From JAPHTQ01 sp050287105 (GTDB lineage Bacteria > Pseudomonadota > Gammaproteobacteria > Thiohalomonadales > Thiohalomonadaceae), in NCBI GenBank assembly GCA_050287105.1, contig JBNKBG010000009.1, positions 1 to 48,126 of the forward strand: 48,126 nucleotides of DNA, in the 5' to 3' direction. A model generated the notes under the pieces. That model was not told where the DNA came from, ran no database searches, and worked only from the letters and a program-made list of their open reading frames with translations. A program made the translations under genes and the position numbers. Positions 8,216-14,981 of this stretch are shown one piece after another (within the stretch, counting starts at the first letter, position 1; the number at the start of each line of letters is the position of its first letter).

Positions 8216-8313
8216 GCCACAGGAGGGCAGGGAATGCTGCCAGCCTTAATGGCGATAAGTGGGAAACCCGGTTCCTACCGGAACCCTGCGGAAGGAATTA
8301 TAGGAGTAATAAA
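8216..8313 (+). promoter_or_regulatory. csrA leader with repeated GGA motifs
   Basis: GGA, the core of CsrA binding sites, occurs at 8222, 8231, 8262, 8280, 8290, 8294 and 8303; the last overlaps the csrA Shine-Dalgarno TAGGAG. A stem GGTTCC-TACC-GGAACC at 8270-8285 presents one of them. This fits known CsrA autoregulation but is inferred here. Confidence 0.5.
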
Positions 8314-8502
8314 ATGCTGATTTTGACTCGGCGAGTAGGTGAAACCCTCATTATCGGTGACGAAGTAACCGTTACCGTGCTCGGAATTAAGGGTAACCAG
8401 GTCCGTATCGGGGTGAATGCGCCGAAAGACGTATCAGTTCACCGTGAAGAGATTTACGAGCGGATTCAACGCGAAAAAGAAGATAATCCCGGCAATAGCT
8501 GA
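8314..8502 (+). CDS. csrA: Carbon storage regulator CsrA (RsmA)
   Basis: A 62-residue RNA-binding homodimer that blocks or stabilises mRNAs through GGA motifs in leader hairpins and controls carbon flow, motility and biofilm switching. The sequence is classical: MLILTRRVGE at the N-terminus and the VHREEIYERIQREK helix, with the conserved Arg in VHREEI. The ribosome site TAGGAG lies eight bases before the ATG. The alaS-lysC-csrA-tRNA-Ser order is common in gammaproteobacteria. Its presence just upstream of a flagellar regulon fits its usual part in motility control, though the genes are not cotranscribed. Confidence 0.98.
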   Translation: MLILTRRVGETLIIGDEVTVTVLGIKGNQVRIGVNAPKDVSVHREEIYERIQREKEDNPGNS

Positions 8503-8511
8503 ATATCGGTC

Positions 8512-8540
8512 TTTACCTGCGTGGTCTGCGCAGGTATCCT
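8512..8540 (+). promoter_or_regulatory. Probable tRNA-Ser promoter
   Basis: TTTACC (8512-8517), 17 bp, TATCCT (8535-8540), fourteen bases before the tRNA. The spacer is covered by an inverted repeat, ACCTGCG (8515-8521) with CGCAGGT (8529-8535), which could instead act as a csrA terminator stem, though its T-run is poor. Confidence 0.5.
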
Positions 8541-8554
8541 TTCGTGCGCATTCT

Positions 8555-8644
8555 GGAGAGCTGGCCGAGTGGCTGAAGGCGCACCCCTGCTAAGGGTGTA
8601 TAGGGGAAACTCTATCGAGGGTTCGAATCCCTCGCTCTCCGCCA
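8555..8644 (+). tRNA. tRNA-Ser(GCT)
   Basis: A 90-base class II tRNA with a long variable arm. The acceptor GGAGAGC pairs fully with GCTCTCC, the discriminator is G and CCA is encoded. The anticodon loop CTGCTAA gives anticodon GCT, reading AGC/AGU serine codons. The T arm (GAGGG TTCGAAT CCCTC) is perfect. Confidence 0.97.
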
Positions 8645-8709
8645 TATTTTGAAGCGAAGGCTCCACTAGTAATGTGGCCTTCATGCAGTAAATGCTTATC
8701 TGGGGCGAC

Positions 8710-8738
8710 TTGACAGTCATATCACGCTTCTAGATAAT
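8710..8738 (+). promoter_or_regulatory. tRNA-Arg(ACG) promoter
   Basis: TTGACA (8710-8715), 17 bp spacer, GATAAT (8733-8738), ending twelve bases before the tRNA. Near-consensus sigma-70 promoter. Confidence 0.8.
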
Positions 8739-8750
8739 GCACCGCCTTAT

Positions 8751-8827
8751 GCGCCCGTAGCTCAGCTGGATAGAGTACCTGGCTACGAACCAGGCGGTCG
8801 GGAGTTCGAATCTCTCCGGGCGCGCCA
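8751..8827 (+). tRNA. tRNA-Arg(ACG)
   Basis: 77 bases. The acceptor GCGCCCG pairs with CGGGCGC, the discriminator is G and CCA is encoded. The anticodon stem CCTGG/CCAGG closes the loop CTACGAA, anticodon ACG (wobble A normally deaminated to inosine, reading CGU, CGC and CGA). Its last bases are repeated 180 bp downstream. Confidence 0.97.
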
Positions 8828-8908
8828 TATAAACAAAGAACCCCGCCTCGTGCGGGGTTCTTTGTTTATTGTCCTGAGATATTCGAATCCCCGACGTTAC
8901 TATTCATA
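8818..8908 (+). repeat. Direct repeat, copy 1 (tRNA-Arg 3' end plus terminator)
   Basis: About 90 bp beginning GGGCGCGCCATA inside the tRNA 3' end and running through the terminator to about 8908. It matches 8998-9088 at an exact offset of 180 with no gap and roughly nine mismatches. Confidence 0.9.
8831..8872. terminator. Terminator after tRNA-Arg(ACG), copy 1
   Basis: A perfect 16 bp stem, 8831-8846 with 8852-8867, five-base loop CTCGT, A-rich on the left arm and T-rich on the right, so it can work in both directions. Confidence 0.9.
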
Positions 8909-8918
8909 GTGAGTTCGA

Positions 8919-8984
8919 CGCCCGAACAGAGTGAGGGCGAACGTCGCCAACGGCGACGGCCCACCGGGCGAGGTGCGTAGCACC
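8919..8984. repeat. Cluster of four small hairpins
   Basis: Between the two direct-repeat copies lie four successive inverted repeats: CGCCC/GGGCG (8919-8923/8935-8939), CGTCGCC/GGCGACG (8942-8948/8952-8958, loop AAC), GCCC/GGGC (8959-8962/8966-8969) and GGTGC/GCACC (8972-8976/8980-8984, loop GTA). It could be a REP-like element or a structured RNA. No protein is encoded. Confidence 0.65.
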
Positions 8985-8997
8985 GAGTAAGAACGGA

Positions 8998-9088
8998 GGG
9001 CGCGCCATACAAACAAAGAACCCCGCCTCGTGCGGGGTTCTTTGTTTGTTGCCCTGAGATATGTGAATCCCCGACGTTTCTATATATA
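8998..9088 (+). repeat. Direct repeat, copy 2
   Basis: The second copy of the tRNA-Arg tail and terminator (see 8818-8908). Only about the last ten bases of the tRNA are present, so this is not a second tRNA gene. Its 3' end reaches the cheR stop codon. Confidence 0.9.
9011..9047. terminator. Terminator copy 2, facing cheR
   Basis: A perfect 16 bp stem, 9011-9026 with 9032-9047, identical in its arms to copy 1. On the minus strand it lies about 50 bases beyond the cheR stop and can terminate the cheV-cheR transcript. Confidence 0.85.
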
Positions 9089-9095
9089 GAGTGAC

Positions 9096-9971
9096 TTATA
9101 CGCTGGAACGATTGCCAAAGGCGTTCTTGTTGCTGGCCTCTTCCTTGACTCGATAGGCCACACCCTGTGGTGTCCGGACCAGTTCGAAGGCGTCTGAATA
9201 GCTGGTGGGTGATTCGGAACCGCCGAGGAACAGGTAGCCACCAGGGTTCATGGTTTTTGCGATGCGAGTAAGAATGTCTGTTTTCAACTGACTGGAAAAG
9301 TAGATCAGTACGTTGCGACAGAAAACAATATCAAAGCGGCCTAGCGCGGAATAACTATTCAGTAAGTTCAGTTCACGAAAACTTGTGCGCTGTTTGATCT
9401 CGGGACGGACTTCCCATTTATCCCCACGTGGCAGGAAATAGCGTTGCCGACGTTCGTCGGACATACCACGGATCAAGGACATGTTGTCATAAAGAGCGGC
9501 ATTGGCATCGCGTAGCATGGTGGCAGAGATGTCGGTACCAATGATCTGTATGTTGCTGGGCAGGCTACCTGGCCTGGTTGCCAGATACTCTTGCAGACTG
9601 ATGCTGATTGAGTAGGCCTCCTGTCCCGATGAGCTGGCGGCTGACCAGATACGCAATTGCGACAGGCGCTTGCTGGAGAGCTCCGGCAGGATAAATTGTT
9701 TTAGCACTTCGAATGGATAGCCATCACGAAACCAGAGTGTTTCATTGGTGGTCATGGCGTCGACGATTTTTTCATGCAGTACCGTTTTGCGTTCGGTAAT
9801 GAGTTGGTGCATCAGGGTTTTAAAATCATCGACACCGCTCTCGCGCATCAGGCGACTGAGACGGCTGGTAACCAGGTAGTGTTTGTTTTCTCCCAGTACG
9901 ATCCCTGAATGCTCTTCAAGATAGCGACGAAATTTGTCGTAGTCCTGGGGAGAAATTTCAAAATTAGCCAC
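9096..9971 (-). CDS. cheR: Chemotaxis protein methyltransferase CheR
   Basis: Uses S-adenosylmethionine to methylate glutamates on chemoreceptors, setting adaptation together with CheB. The 291-residue protein has the helical N-domain (about 1-85), then the SAM-binding fold: RIWSAASSSGQEAYSIS, IIGTDISATMLRDA and the FDIVFCRNVLIYF core. I chose GTG 9971, which has AGG seven bases upstream and gives the normal length; an ATG at 10043 is in frame but would add 24 untypical residues and its AGGTGG touches the ATG. It follows cheV on the minus strand, opposite flgA, as in Pseudomonas and Vibrio. No CheB, CheA or receptor gene is nearby. Confidence 0.94.
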   Translation of the reverse strand: MANFEISPQDYDKFRRYLEEHSGIVLGENKHYLVTSRLSRLMRESGVDDFKTLMHQLITERKTVLHEKIVDAMTTNETLWFRDGYPFEVLKQFILPELSSKRLSQLRIWSAASSSGQEAYSISISLQEYLATRPGSLPSNIQIIGTDISATMLRDANAALYDNMSLIRGMSDERRQRYFLPRGDKWEVRPEIKQRTSFRELNLLNSYSALGRFDIVFCRNVLIYFSSQLKTDILTRIAKTMNPGGYLFLGGSESPTSYSDAFELVRTPQGVAYRVKEEASNKNAFGNRSSV

Positions 9972-10125
9972 AAATATACCTGGTTGTTTAAGGTTGCGTG
10001 GATAGTATAGGAGGAGTCTCGGCTTTGTCATTAGCCGCAGCATCCACCTGTGTTGGTGTCACCCGGTATGGCGGGTAGTTATTGTCGGCTTATTAATGAT
10101 TGCGACGCATTAATTTATCGGCCAC

Positions 10126-11067
10126 TTATTCTGGATCTGTAACCGCCTCATTGAGAGATTCGAGTCTTTCCAGTACAGCTGTCGCCAGTTCATTGGGCTG
10201 AAATTTCGGAATGAAGCGATCGGCTCCAACCTGGTTAACCAGCGCATTGTTGAACACACCACTCAGCGAGGTGTGCATGATGACATAGAGATCGGCAAGA
10301 CGGGGATCCTGGCGAATCTCGGTGGTGAAGGTATAGCCGTCCATTTGCGGCATCTCCACGTCGGAGATCACCATACAGATCCGTTCTGATACTGGGGTGG
10401 TTTCGTCGGCCCAGGCCTTGAGGATATTCAGTCCCTCCTGGCCGTTTTTTGCCATGGTGCAATCGATGCCCAGCTGATCGAGGGTTTGCTTGATCTGGTT
10501 ACGTGCAACGCTGGAGTCGTCCACCACCAGGATGTGCCGACGCACCTCCTGCGGCTTCTGCATTGCCAGGATCTCGTCGGAGATCTGACTCCCACGTCCC
10601 ATCACCTCGGCCAGCACCTTTTCCACGTCGATGATCTCGATAATCTCGTCATCAATCCGGGTGACCGCGGTGACGTAGGTATTGCCTGCCTCACGAGGGG
10701 GCGGCAGGATTTCGTCCCATTTGAGATTAACAATGCGATCCACCCCCATTACCAGGAAGCCCTGGGTGCTGCGATTGTATTCGGTGACAACGACGTAGGC
10801 ATTTTCCAGATCAGCCAGGGGTAAACCGCCAAGTGCCTTGCGCAGGTCGATGATACTGACGGTTTTACCGCGGAGGTTGGCGACACCGCGGATGGTTGCC
10901 TGAGCGCGAGGTATCTGGGTCAGGGGAGGGCATGGGATCACCTCCTGTACCTTGAATACATTGATGCCATAGCGTTGCTTACGATTGAGATTGAAGAGCA
11001 GCAGCTCAAGGCGGTTGTGTCCGGCAAGTTGAGTGCGGCGATCGACGCCATCCAGGAGTCCGCTCAT
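10126..11067 (-). CDS. cheV: Chemotaxis coupling protein CheV
   Basis: A 313-residue fusion of a CheW-like coupling domain (about 10-165; LELLLFNL, then RGVANLRGKTVSIIDL) and a response-regulator receiver (about 180-305; ILVVDDS, VISDVEMPQMDG with the phospho-acceptor Asp, and a late Lys in RFIPKF). It links receptors to CheA and may buffer CheA activity. The ATG at 11067 has GAGG seven bases upstream; the 29-codon upstream extension has no ribosome site. A sigma-28-like -10 (GCCGATTC) lies upstream on the minus strand around 11133-11140, but its -35 is poor. It is divergent from flgA and cotranscribed with cheR. Confidence 0.95.
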   Translation of the reverse strand: MSGLLDGVDRRTQLAGHNRLELLLFNLNRKQRYGINVFKVQEVIPCPPLTQIPRAQATIRGVANLRGKTVSIIDLRKALGGLPLADLENAYVVVTEYNRSTQGFLVMGVDRIVNLKWDEILPPPREAGNTYVTAVTRIDDEIIEIIDVEKVLAEVMGRGSQISDEILAMQKPQEVRRHILVVDDSSVARNQIKQTLDQLGIDCTMAKNGQEGLNILKAWADETTPVSERICMVISDVEMPQMDGYTFTTEIRQDPRLADLYVIMHTSLSGVFNNALVNQVGADRFIPKFQPNELATAVLERLESLNEAVTDPE

Positions 11068-11137
11068 TGGAACGCCTCTGCACTTTTGCTGCCAGTCCTG
11101 TCTATGGGCATCGCAATGCCTCCTGAGAGTAGTGAAT

Positions 11138-11154
11138 CGGCACACCCCTTGCAT
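11138..11154 (+). promoter_or_regulatory. Sigma-54 promoter of flgA
   Basis: CGGCAC-ACCCC-TTGCAT. The invariant GG (11139-11140) and GC (11151-11152) have the required 10-base spacing, and 10 of 11 bases of the TGGCAC/TTGCW pattern match. It lies 146 bases before the chosen flgA start. Confidence 0.75.
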
Positions 11155-11299
11155 GAGTCAAGGCAGGAAAAGGCGGTGTGACGGATATTTGGCGTGCCAG
11201 CTGACAGGCCGTATCCCATGAATATGGCCGTCAATGGGCAATATTACAATGTTCCCCTGTGCCGAGATGTCATCGCTACAGGGGACGCAGAGGTTGTTG

Positions 11300-11998
11300 A
11301 TGATGCGCAGGATGATAATGCTGCTGCTACTGGCACCCATGATCGTACTGGCGGTGGAGACACCGCAGGTACAGACGCCGCAGTCCATGAGGCTGGCGGT
11401 TAAGGCGTTCCTGCAGCAGCAGGCAGCGGAAATGAAGGGTGAGGTAGAGGTCAGCGTTGATCCTGTTGATCCCCGGCTGCGTCTGGCCAATTGCGACGGG
11501 CAGATGGAGAGCTTCTGGCCCAAGGGTGGACAGCGGGTGGGTAATGTCTCTGTGGGGCTGCGTTGTCTGGGGCCAGTCAGCTGGTCGGTCTATCTGCGAG
11601 GCAAGCTGGAAGTGTTCGAAACCGTGGCGGTTGCTGCCCGTCCGCTGGGTCGGGGCGAACGTCTCTCTGCGGCGGACATTGAGCTCCAGCGCCATGATGT
11701 CAGCCGCCTCAGTGGTGGCTACCACAGCAGCCTCGACGCGGTGATGGGCATGGAGGTACGCCGCTCGGTACGTGCCGGTATGGTATTGAATCGTAGTGTG
11801 ATCCGTCCGCCTATTCTGGTTAACCGGGGCGAGCGGGTGAGTATTACTGCAGCGAATGGCGCAGTGCAGGTCAGCATGGAGGGTAAAGCACTGGCTTCCG
11901 GTGCCCGTGGCGAGCTGATTGAAGTGGTCAATACCTCGTCCAAAACGAAACTCGAGGCCGAGGTGGTTGCACCGGGCATGGTGCGTGTGAGAATGTGA
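11300..11998 (+). CDS. flgA: Flagellar P-ring assembly chaperone FlgA
   Basis: A periplasmic chaperone for polymerisation of FlgI into the P ring. A Sec signal peptide is at residues 1-19 (MMRRMIMLLLLAPMIVLAV). The SAF-type domain in the second half contains RPLGRGERLSAADIELQR and the GMEVRRSVRAGMVLNRSVI stretch, and the family ending VNRGERVSITAANGAVQV is present. ATG 11300 has AGAGG six bases upstream; open codons further upstream lack a ribosome site and would bury the signal peptide. It heads the flgA-flgM-flgN group and has its own sigma-54 promoter. Confidence 0.95.
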   Translation: MMRRMIMLLLLAPMIVLAVETPQVQTPQSMRLAVKAFLQQQAAEMKGEVEVSVDPVDPRLRLANCDGQMESFWPKGGQRVGNVSVGLRCLGPVSWSVYLRGKLEVFETVAVAARPLGRGERLSAADIELQRHDVSRLSGGYHSSLDAVMGMEVRRSVRAGMVLNRSVIRPPILVNRGERVSITAANGAVQVSMEGKALASGARGELIEVVNTSSKTKLEAEVVAPGMVRVRM

Positions 11999-12008
11999 AC
12001 CCGGTATC

Positions 12009-12035
12009 TAAAGTTCCTGCGCCAGGGGCCGATAA
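12009..12035 (+). promoter_or_regulatory. Sigma-28 (FliA) promoter of flgM
   Basis: TAAAGTTC (12009-12016), 11 bases, GCCGATAA (12028-12035): 15 of 16 consensus positions with exact spacing. It places the anti-sigma gene flgM under FliA itself, a known feedback design. Confidence 0.93.
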
Positions 12036-12061
12036 CCCCATGCGTACAAGGAGATAAGCGA

Positions 12062-12382
12062 ATGTCAGTCAATAACATCAATGGCTTTAATGGGCAAACC
12101 ACTCAGCGTAGCGGTGACAGCGGCAAACCTGCGGCGTCCACCAGCACGACTGAGCGTGATACCCAGGCCAAAGCGCCAGCCCCTGGCGCCACCGACTCGG
12201 TCAGTCTGACCGACACGGCGGCACAGATGCGGCGTGTCGAGGCATCGCTGGCTGACCTGCCTGAAGTGGACAATGACAAGGTGGCTGCTATCCGGCAGTC
12301 CATCGAAAATGGTAGTTACGAGGTGGATGCCGGGCGCATCGCCGATACCCTTTTGCAGTTCGAGTCCTCTCTAAACAAGTAG
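12062..12382 (+). CDS. flgM: Anti-sigma-28 factor FlgM
   Basis: FlgM holds FliA inactive until the hook is complete, then leaves through the flagellar export channel. The protein has 106 residues. The N-terminal half is polar and disordered (rich in Thr, Gln, Ser and Ala, with SVNNINGFNGQ), and the C-terminal sigma-binding helices are recognisable: the VSLTDTAAQMRRVEASLAD stretch and KVAAIRQSIENGSYEVDAGRIADTLL (in two overlapping helices). AAGGAG lies eight bases before the ATG. A near-perfect sigma-28 promoter sits just upstream, and flgN follows after nine bases. Confidence 0.95.
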   Translation: MSVNNINGFNGQTTQRSGDSGKPAASTSTTERDTQAKAPAPGATDSVSLTDTAAQMRRVEASLADLPEVDNDKVAAIRQSIENGSYEVDAGRIADTLLQFESSLNK

Positions 12383-12391
12383 GTTGCCGCC

Positions 12392-12874
12392 ATGTCACTC
12401 TCCAGCCAGCAGCAACAGTTTGAGCAGATCCTTCTTGCCGAAGCGCAGCAGGCGGGCACGCTTGCCGCGTTACTGGAGCAGGAGCAGGAGTCACTGGCGC
12501 GGCGCGAGGTCGATAGTCTGGTGCGGGTGGTAGCCGAGAAAGAGAAGCGTCTGGTCGATCTGGACAGACTGGCAAACGAGCGTGCCTCCCTGCTTCAACA
12601 GGCTGGCTATAGCCCGGACCGTGATGGCTTCCTGGCGCTACTCGATGCGGATCGTACTGGCCGTTTACGTGAGCTGTGGAGCAATCTGGAAAGCCTGCTC
12701 AAGCGTTGTCGCCACCAGAATCAGGTCAATGGCAAGATGCTTGATATTGGCCAGATCCAGACCCGGCAAATGCTGGCCCTGCTTCTGGGACGTGAGAGCA
12801 GCGCCAACGAGCTCTACGATCAAAACGGCAACGCCTCGACCTCCTACAGCCAAAATCCCGCCTTCAGAGTTTAG
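12392..12874 (+). CDS. flgN: Flagellar chaperone FlgN
   Basis: A cytoplasmic chaperone that keeps the hook-filament junction proteins FlgK and FlgL soluble and delivers them to the export gate. The 160-residue protein is almost wholly helical and coiled-coil, with heptad-like stretches (LAALLEQEQESLARREVDSL, EKEKRLVDLDRL). The C-terminal region has the typical KMLDIGQIQTRQMLALLLG. It follows flgM by nine bases and its substrates flgK and flgL lie in the same block. Inverted repeats start at its last codons. Confidence 0.92.
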   Translation: MSLSSQQQQFEQILLAEAQQAGTLAALLEQEQESLARREVDSLVRVVAEKEKRLVDLDRLANERASLLQQAGYSPDRDGFLALLDADRTGRLRELWSNLESLLKRCRHQNQVNGKMLDIGQIQTRQMLALLLGRESSANELYDQNGNASTSYSQNPAFRV

Positions 12875-12946
12875 TCAGCCAGTTACACACTTTTGTTGTA
12901 GTGAATAGCCTGGGCTAAAAGACTAAACTGGTTGCGACCATTCACT
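12868..12946 (+). repeat. Interleaved inverted repeats between flgN and flgZ
   Basis: AGTTTAGTC (12868-12876) is the complement of GACTAAACT (12921-12929), and AGTGAAT (12900-12906) of ATTCACT (12940-12946). The two pairings interleave, the layout of an RNA pseudoknot or of two competing structures. They end about 15 bases before the flgZ TTG. Confidence 0.5.
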
Positions 12947-12960
12947 GCGAGTGCGCCTCC

Positions 12961-13701
12961 TTGGCCAATACCGAATTACAACAAGAAACGGAGCAGGACT
13001 TCCGCGAAATGAAGGGGCGCACCTATGTGCTAACCCTTTTGCAGAGCCTCATTCGTCGTCGGGAACTGGTTAGCATAATGCTGCCGGGCAGCGATGTGCA
13101 TTTTACCAGCACGGTCTTAAGCGTCGATCCCCATAACAATACCCTCCTCCTGGACGACCTCTATCCTCAGGCGGGCCATGAGTTGTTGCTGCAGGCCGGT
13201 GAGGTTCAGCTTTTTGCCCATACCGGAGGTGGTGCACTGGAGTTTGCGGCGCAACTGGTGGAGCATGAAGAGGCGGATGGCCTGAGTTATTTCCATCTGC
13301 GCCTGCCGGAGACGGTTAACTACATGCAGCGCCGCGAAGGGCATCGTATTGTCGTTGCCAAGCTGGAGATCCCGGCGGAGTTGTATGACCAACGTGGCGC
13401 CTCACATCCTGCACGGCTTTACGATATCTCCAGCAGTGGCATCGGCTTTCTCATCTCCAGAAACAGCGAATTCCCGGTCAGCACCGCCGTTCCCTGCGTG
13501 CTACATTTCCCGGCCGAGCCCTCTTTGTCATGCAAGGTGGAATTTTGTGACCGCCGCCATGCGGGGGCCAATATCGATATCATCGGTGGCAGTTTTGTCG
13601 GTCTGGACGCGCAAAAAGAGCACATCCTGCAACGCTGTACTGCGGATCTGGAGCGTCGCCTGCTGCGGATGCGCCGTGAACCGCTCACCCCTCCCAAATA
13701 G
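12961..13701 (+). CDS. flgZ: c-di-GMP-binding flagellar brake FlgZ (YcgR-like, PilZ)
   Basis: A 246-residue protein with a YcgR-type N-terminal beta domain (about 10-115) and a C-terminal PilZ domain. The c-di-GMP ligands are visible: RREGHR (RxxxR, about residue 124) and DISSSG (DxSxxG, about 155). Members slow or change flagellar rotation when c-di-GMP is high. In Pseudomonas the same gene follows flgM-flgN, supporting the name. The start is awkward: TTG 12961 with no clear ribosome site; the first ATG is at 13009, which would remove conserved-looking sequence. The interleaved repeats upstream may matter for translation. Confidence 0.88.
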   Translation: MANTELQQETEQDFREMKGRTYVLTLLQSLIRRRELVSIMLPGSDVHFTSTVLSVDPHNNTLLLDDLYPQAGHELLLQAGEVQLFAHTGGGALEFAAQLVEHEEADGLSYFHLRLPETVNYMQRREGHRIVVAKLEIPAELYDQRGASHPARLYDISSSGIGFLISRNSEFPVSTAVPCVLHFPAEPSLSCKVEFCDRRHAGANIDIIGGSFVGLDAQKEHILQRCTADLERRLLRMRREPLTPPK

Positions 13702-13736
13702 ATGCCCTGAGCATTCAATGTTAGAATCCGGGCCAC

Positions 13737-13813
13737 GCCCCGGTAGCTCAGCTGGATAGAGCGTCCCCCTCCTAAGGGGAAGGCCAGAGGTTCGAATCCT
13801 CTTCGGGGCACCA
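13737..13813 (+). tRNA. tRNA-Arg(CCT)
   Basis: 77 bases. GCCCCGG pairs with TCGGGGC (one G-U), the discriminator is A and CCA is encoded. The anticodon loop CTCCTAA gives anticodon CCT, reading AGG. The T arm AGAGG/CCTCT is perfect. A TAGAAT at 13722-13727 may be its -10. It sits inside the flagellar locus between flgZ and flgB. Confidence 0.97.
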
Positions 13814-14086
13814 CTTTTCGATTAACTCTCTATTTCCTCACAACTTGATGTAGCTCGACTCTTCAGGGATTCGAACCTCTGGCGTTCTGATCAGGTGGTT
13901 CAACTTTTACATCCCTTCTCGGCTATCACCGATCACATTGCACCCCATTGCTTTCCAGTCAGATTCTTGACGACCCCTCTGAAATAACCACCCGTTGCCG
14001 CCCGGGACGGCATTATTTTGCCGCCTGCCGCTCCGTTGCCACTCGCAACAATTTCTAATGCATTGTATTTAAAAGAAATATCCATT
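13814..14086. other. Non-coding gap between tRNA-Arg(CCT) and flgB promoter
   Basis: No convincing gene. At 13867-13883 there is a 17 bp exact inverted copy of the T-arm region of the tRNA just upstream (13783-13799). A short stem TGCCG/CGGCA at 13996-14000 and 14008-14012, followed by TTATTTT, may terminate the tRNA transcript. The rest shows nothing I can name. Confidence 0.6.
13996..14019 (+). terminator. Weak terminator-like hairpin before flgB promoter
   Basis: A 5 bp stem (13996-14000 with 14008-14012), loop CCCGGGA, followed by TTATTTT. The stem is short, so the call is tentative. Confidence 0.35.
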
Positions 14087-14103
14087 TGGCACACGGTTTG
14101 CTT
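14087..14103 (+). promoter_or_regulatory. Sigma-54 promoter of the flgB operon
   Basis: TGGCAC-ACGGT-TTGCTT is a full match to the -24/-12 consensus, 38 bases before the flgB ATG. It probably drives flgBCDEFGHIJ and perhaps KL under FleR control. Confidence 0.92.
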
Positions 14104-14140
14104 TTCCTCAGTTGCGAGGTCCGTATCTGGAGACGGAAAA

Positions 14141-14542
14141 ATGGCAAATCTGGACAACACATTGGGGTTACACGAAATCGCGCTGAAGTTGCGCGCGCAG
14201 CGGATGGAGTTGCTCTCCTCCAATCTGGCCAATGCGGATACCCCCAACTACAAGGCGCGGGATGTCGATTTCCGCAGCGTGCTGGCGGAGTACCAGAGCA
14301 GCGCCCCGACGCAGGAGAGTCACCTGCGCACAACGAATTCACGACACATCGGTGGAGAGGGGGAAACCCCGGCAGGCGATGCGCAATATCGCAACCCGCT
14401 CCAGCCTTCCATCGATGGCAACACCGTCGATCCTCAGGTGGAGAAGGCGAAGTTTATGGAAAACGCACTGCAGTATCAGGCTACCCTGAGTTTTATTGAT
14501 GGCCGGATCAAGACCCTGCGCAAGGCGATCAGAGGAGATTAA
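14141..14542 (+). CDS. flgB: Flagellar proximal rod protein FlgB
   Basis: A proximal rod subunit joining the MS ring to the rod, exported without a signal peptide. It has 133 residues; the N-terminal rod signature is clear (LHEIALKLRAQRMELLSSNLANADTPNYKARDV, whose ANADTPNYKA core is the family motif), and the helical C-terminus ends in LRKAIRGD. ATG 14141 has GGAGA about seven bases upstream; an in-frame extension to 14018 overlaps the sigma-54 promoter and is rejected. It is the first gene of a long collinear operon. Confidence 0.96.
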   Translation: MANLDNTLGLHEIALKLRAQRMELLSSNLANADTPNYKARDVDFRSVLAEYQSSAPTQESHLRTTNSRHIGGEGETPAGDAQYRNPLQPSIDGNTVDPQVEKAKFMENALQYQATLSFIDGRIKTLRKAIRGD

Positions 14543-14545
14543 GCC

Positions 14546-14962
14546 ATGTCCATGTTCAAGGTTTTCGATGTGGCCGGTTCCGCGCTTAGCGCCGAGTCGG
14601 TCCGTCTTAACGTTACCGCCAGTAACCTGGCGAATGCCAACAGCGCCAGTAGCAGCACAGACGAAACCTATCGTGCCCGTCAGCCGGTATTTGCTTCCAT
14701 GCTCAAGGCGCAGAGCGGCGGTGATGATTACAGCGTCGGTGTGCAGGTAAAGGGCATCGTCGAGAGCCAGGCGCCGCTGCAGAAACAGTACAACCCGGAT
14801 CACCCTCAGGCCGACGCTGAGGGGTATATCTTCCTGCCCAACGTCAATGTGGTGGAGGAGATGGCCAACATGATCTCCGCTTCCCGTTCCTATCAGAGCA
14901 ATGTCGAGGTGATTAATACCGCCAAGCAGTTGATGTTGCGCACAATCACTCTCGGGCAGTAA
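14546..14962 (+). CDS. flgC: Flagellar proximal rod protein FlgC
   Basis: A 138-residue rod subunit. N-terminal VTASNLANANSASS and the C-terminal NVNVVEEMANMISASRSYQ and VEVINTAKQLMLRTI helices are the features shared by rod, hook and junction proteins. AGAGGAG precedes the ATG, and the gene begins three bases after the flgB stop, so the two are coupled. Confidence 0.97.
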   Translation: MSMFKVFDVAGSALSAESVRLNVTASNLANANSASSSTDETYRARQPVFASMLKAQSGGDDYSVGVQVKGIVESQAPLQKQYNPDHPQADAEGYIFLPNVNVVEEMANMISASRSYQSNVEVINTAKQLMLRTITLGQ

Positions 14963-14981
14963 GCGAAGAGGAGCCTGAACC

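Noticed and set aside
8998..9010. A second tRNA-Arg gene or an integrated element's attachment site
   Set aside because: Only about ten bases of the tRNA 3' end are repeated, the rest of the tRNA is absent, and no integrase gene is nearby. I list it as a repeat only.
9972..10043. A longer CheR starting at ATG 10043
   Set aside because: The extra residues are not CheR-like and the AGGTGG directly abuts the ATG. GTG 9971 has a properly spaced site.
11120..11200. A sigma-28 promoter for cheV on the minus strand
   Set aside because: The -10 GCCGATTC is good but the -35 eleven bases upstream matches only about three of eight positions, so I mention it without listing it.
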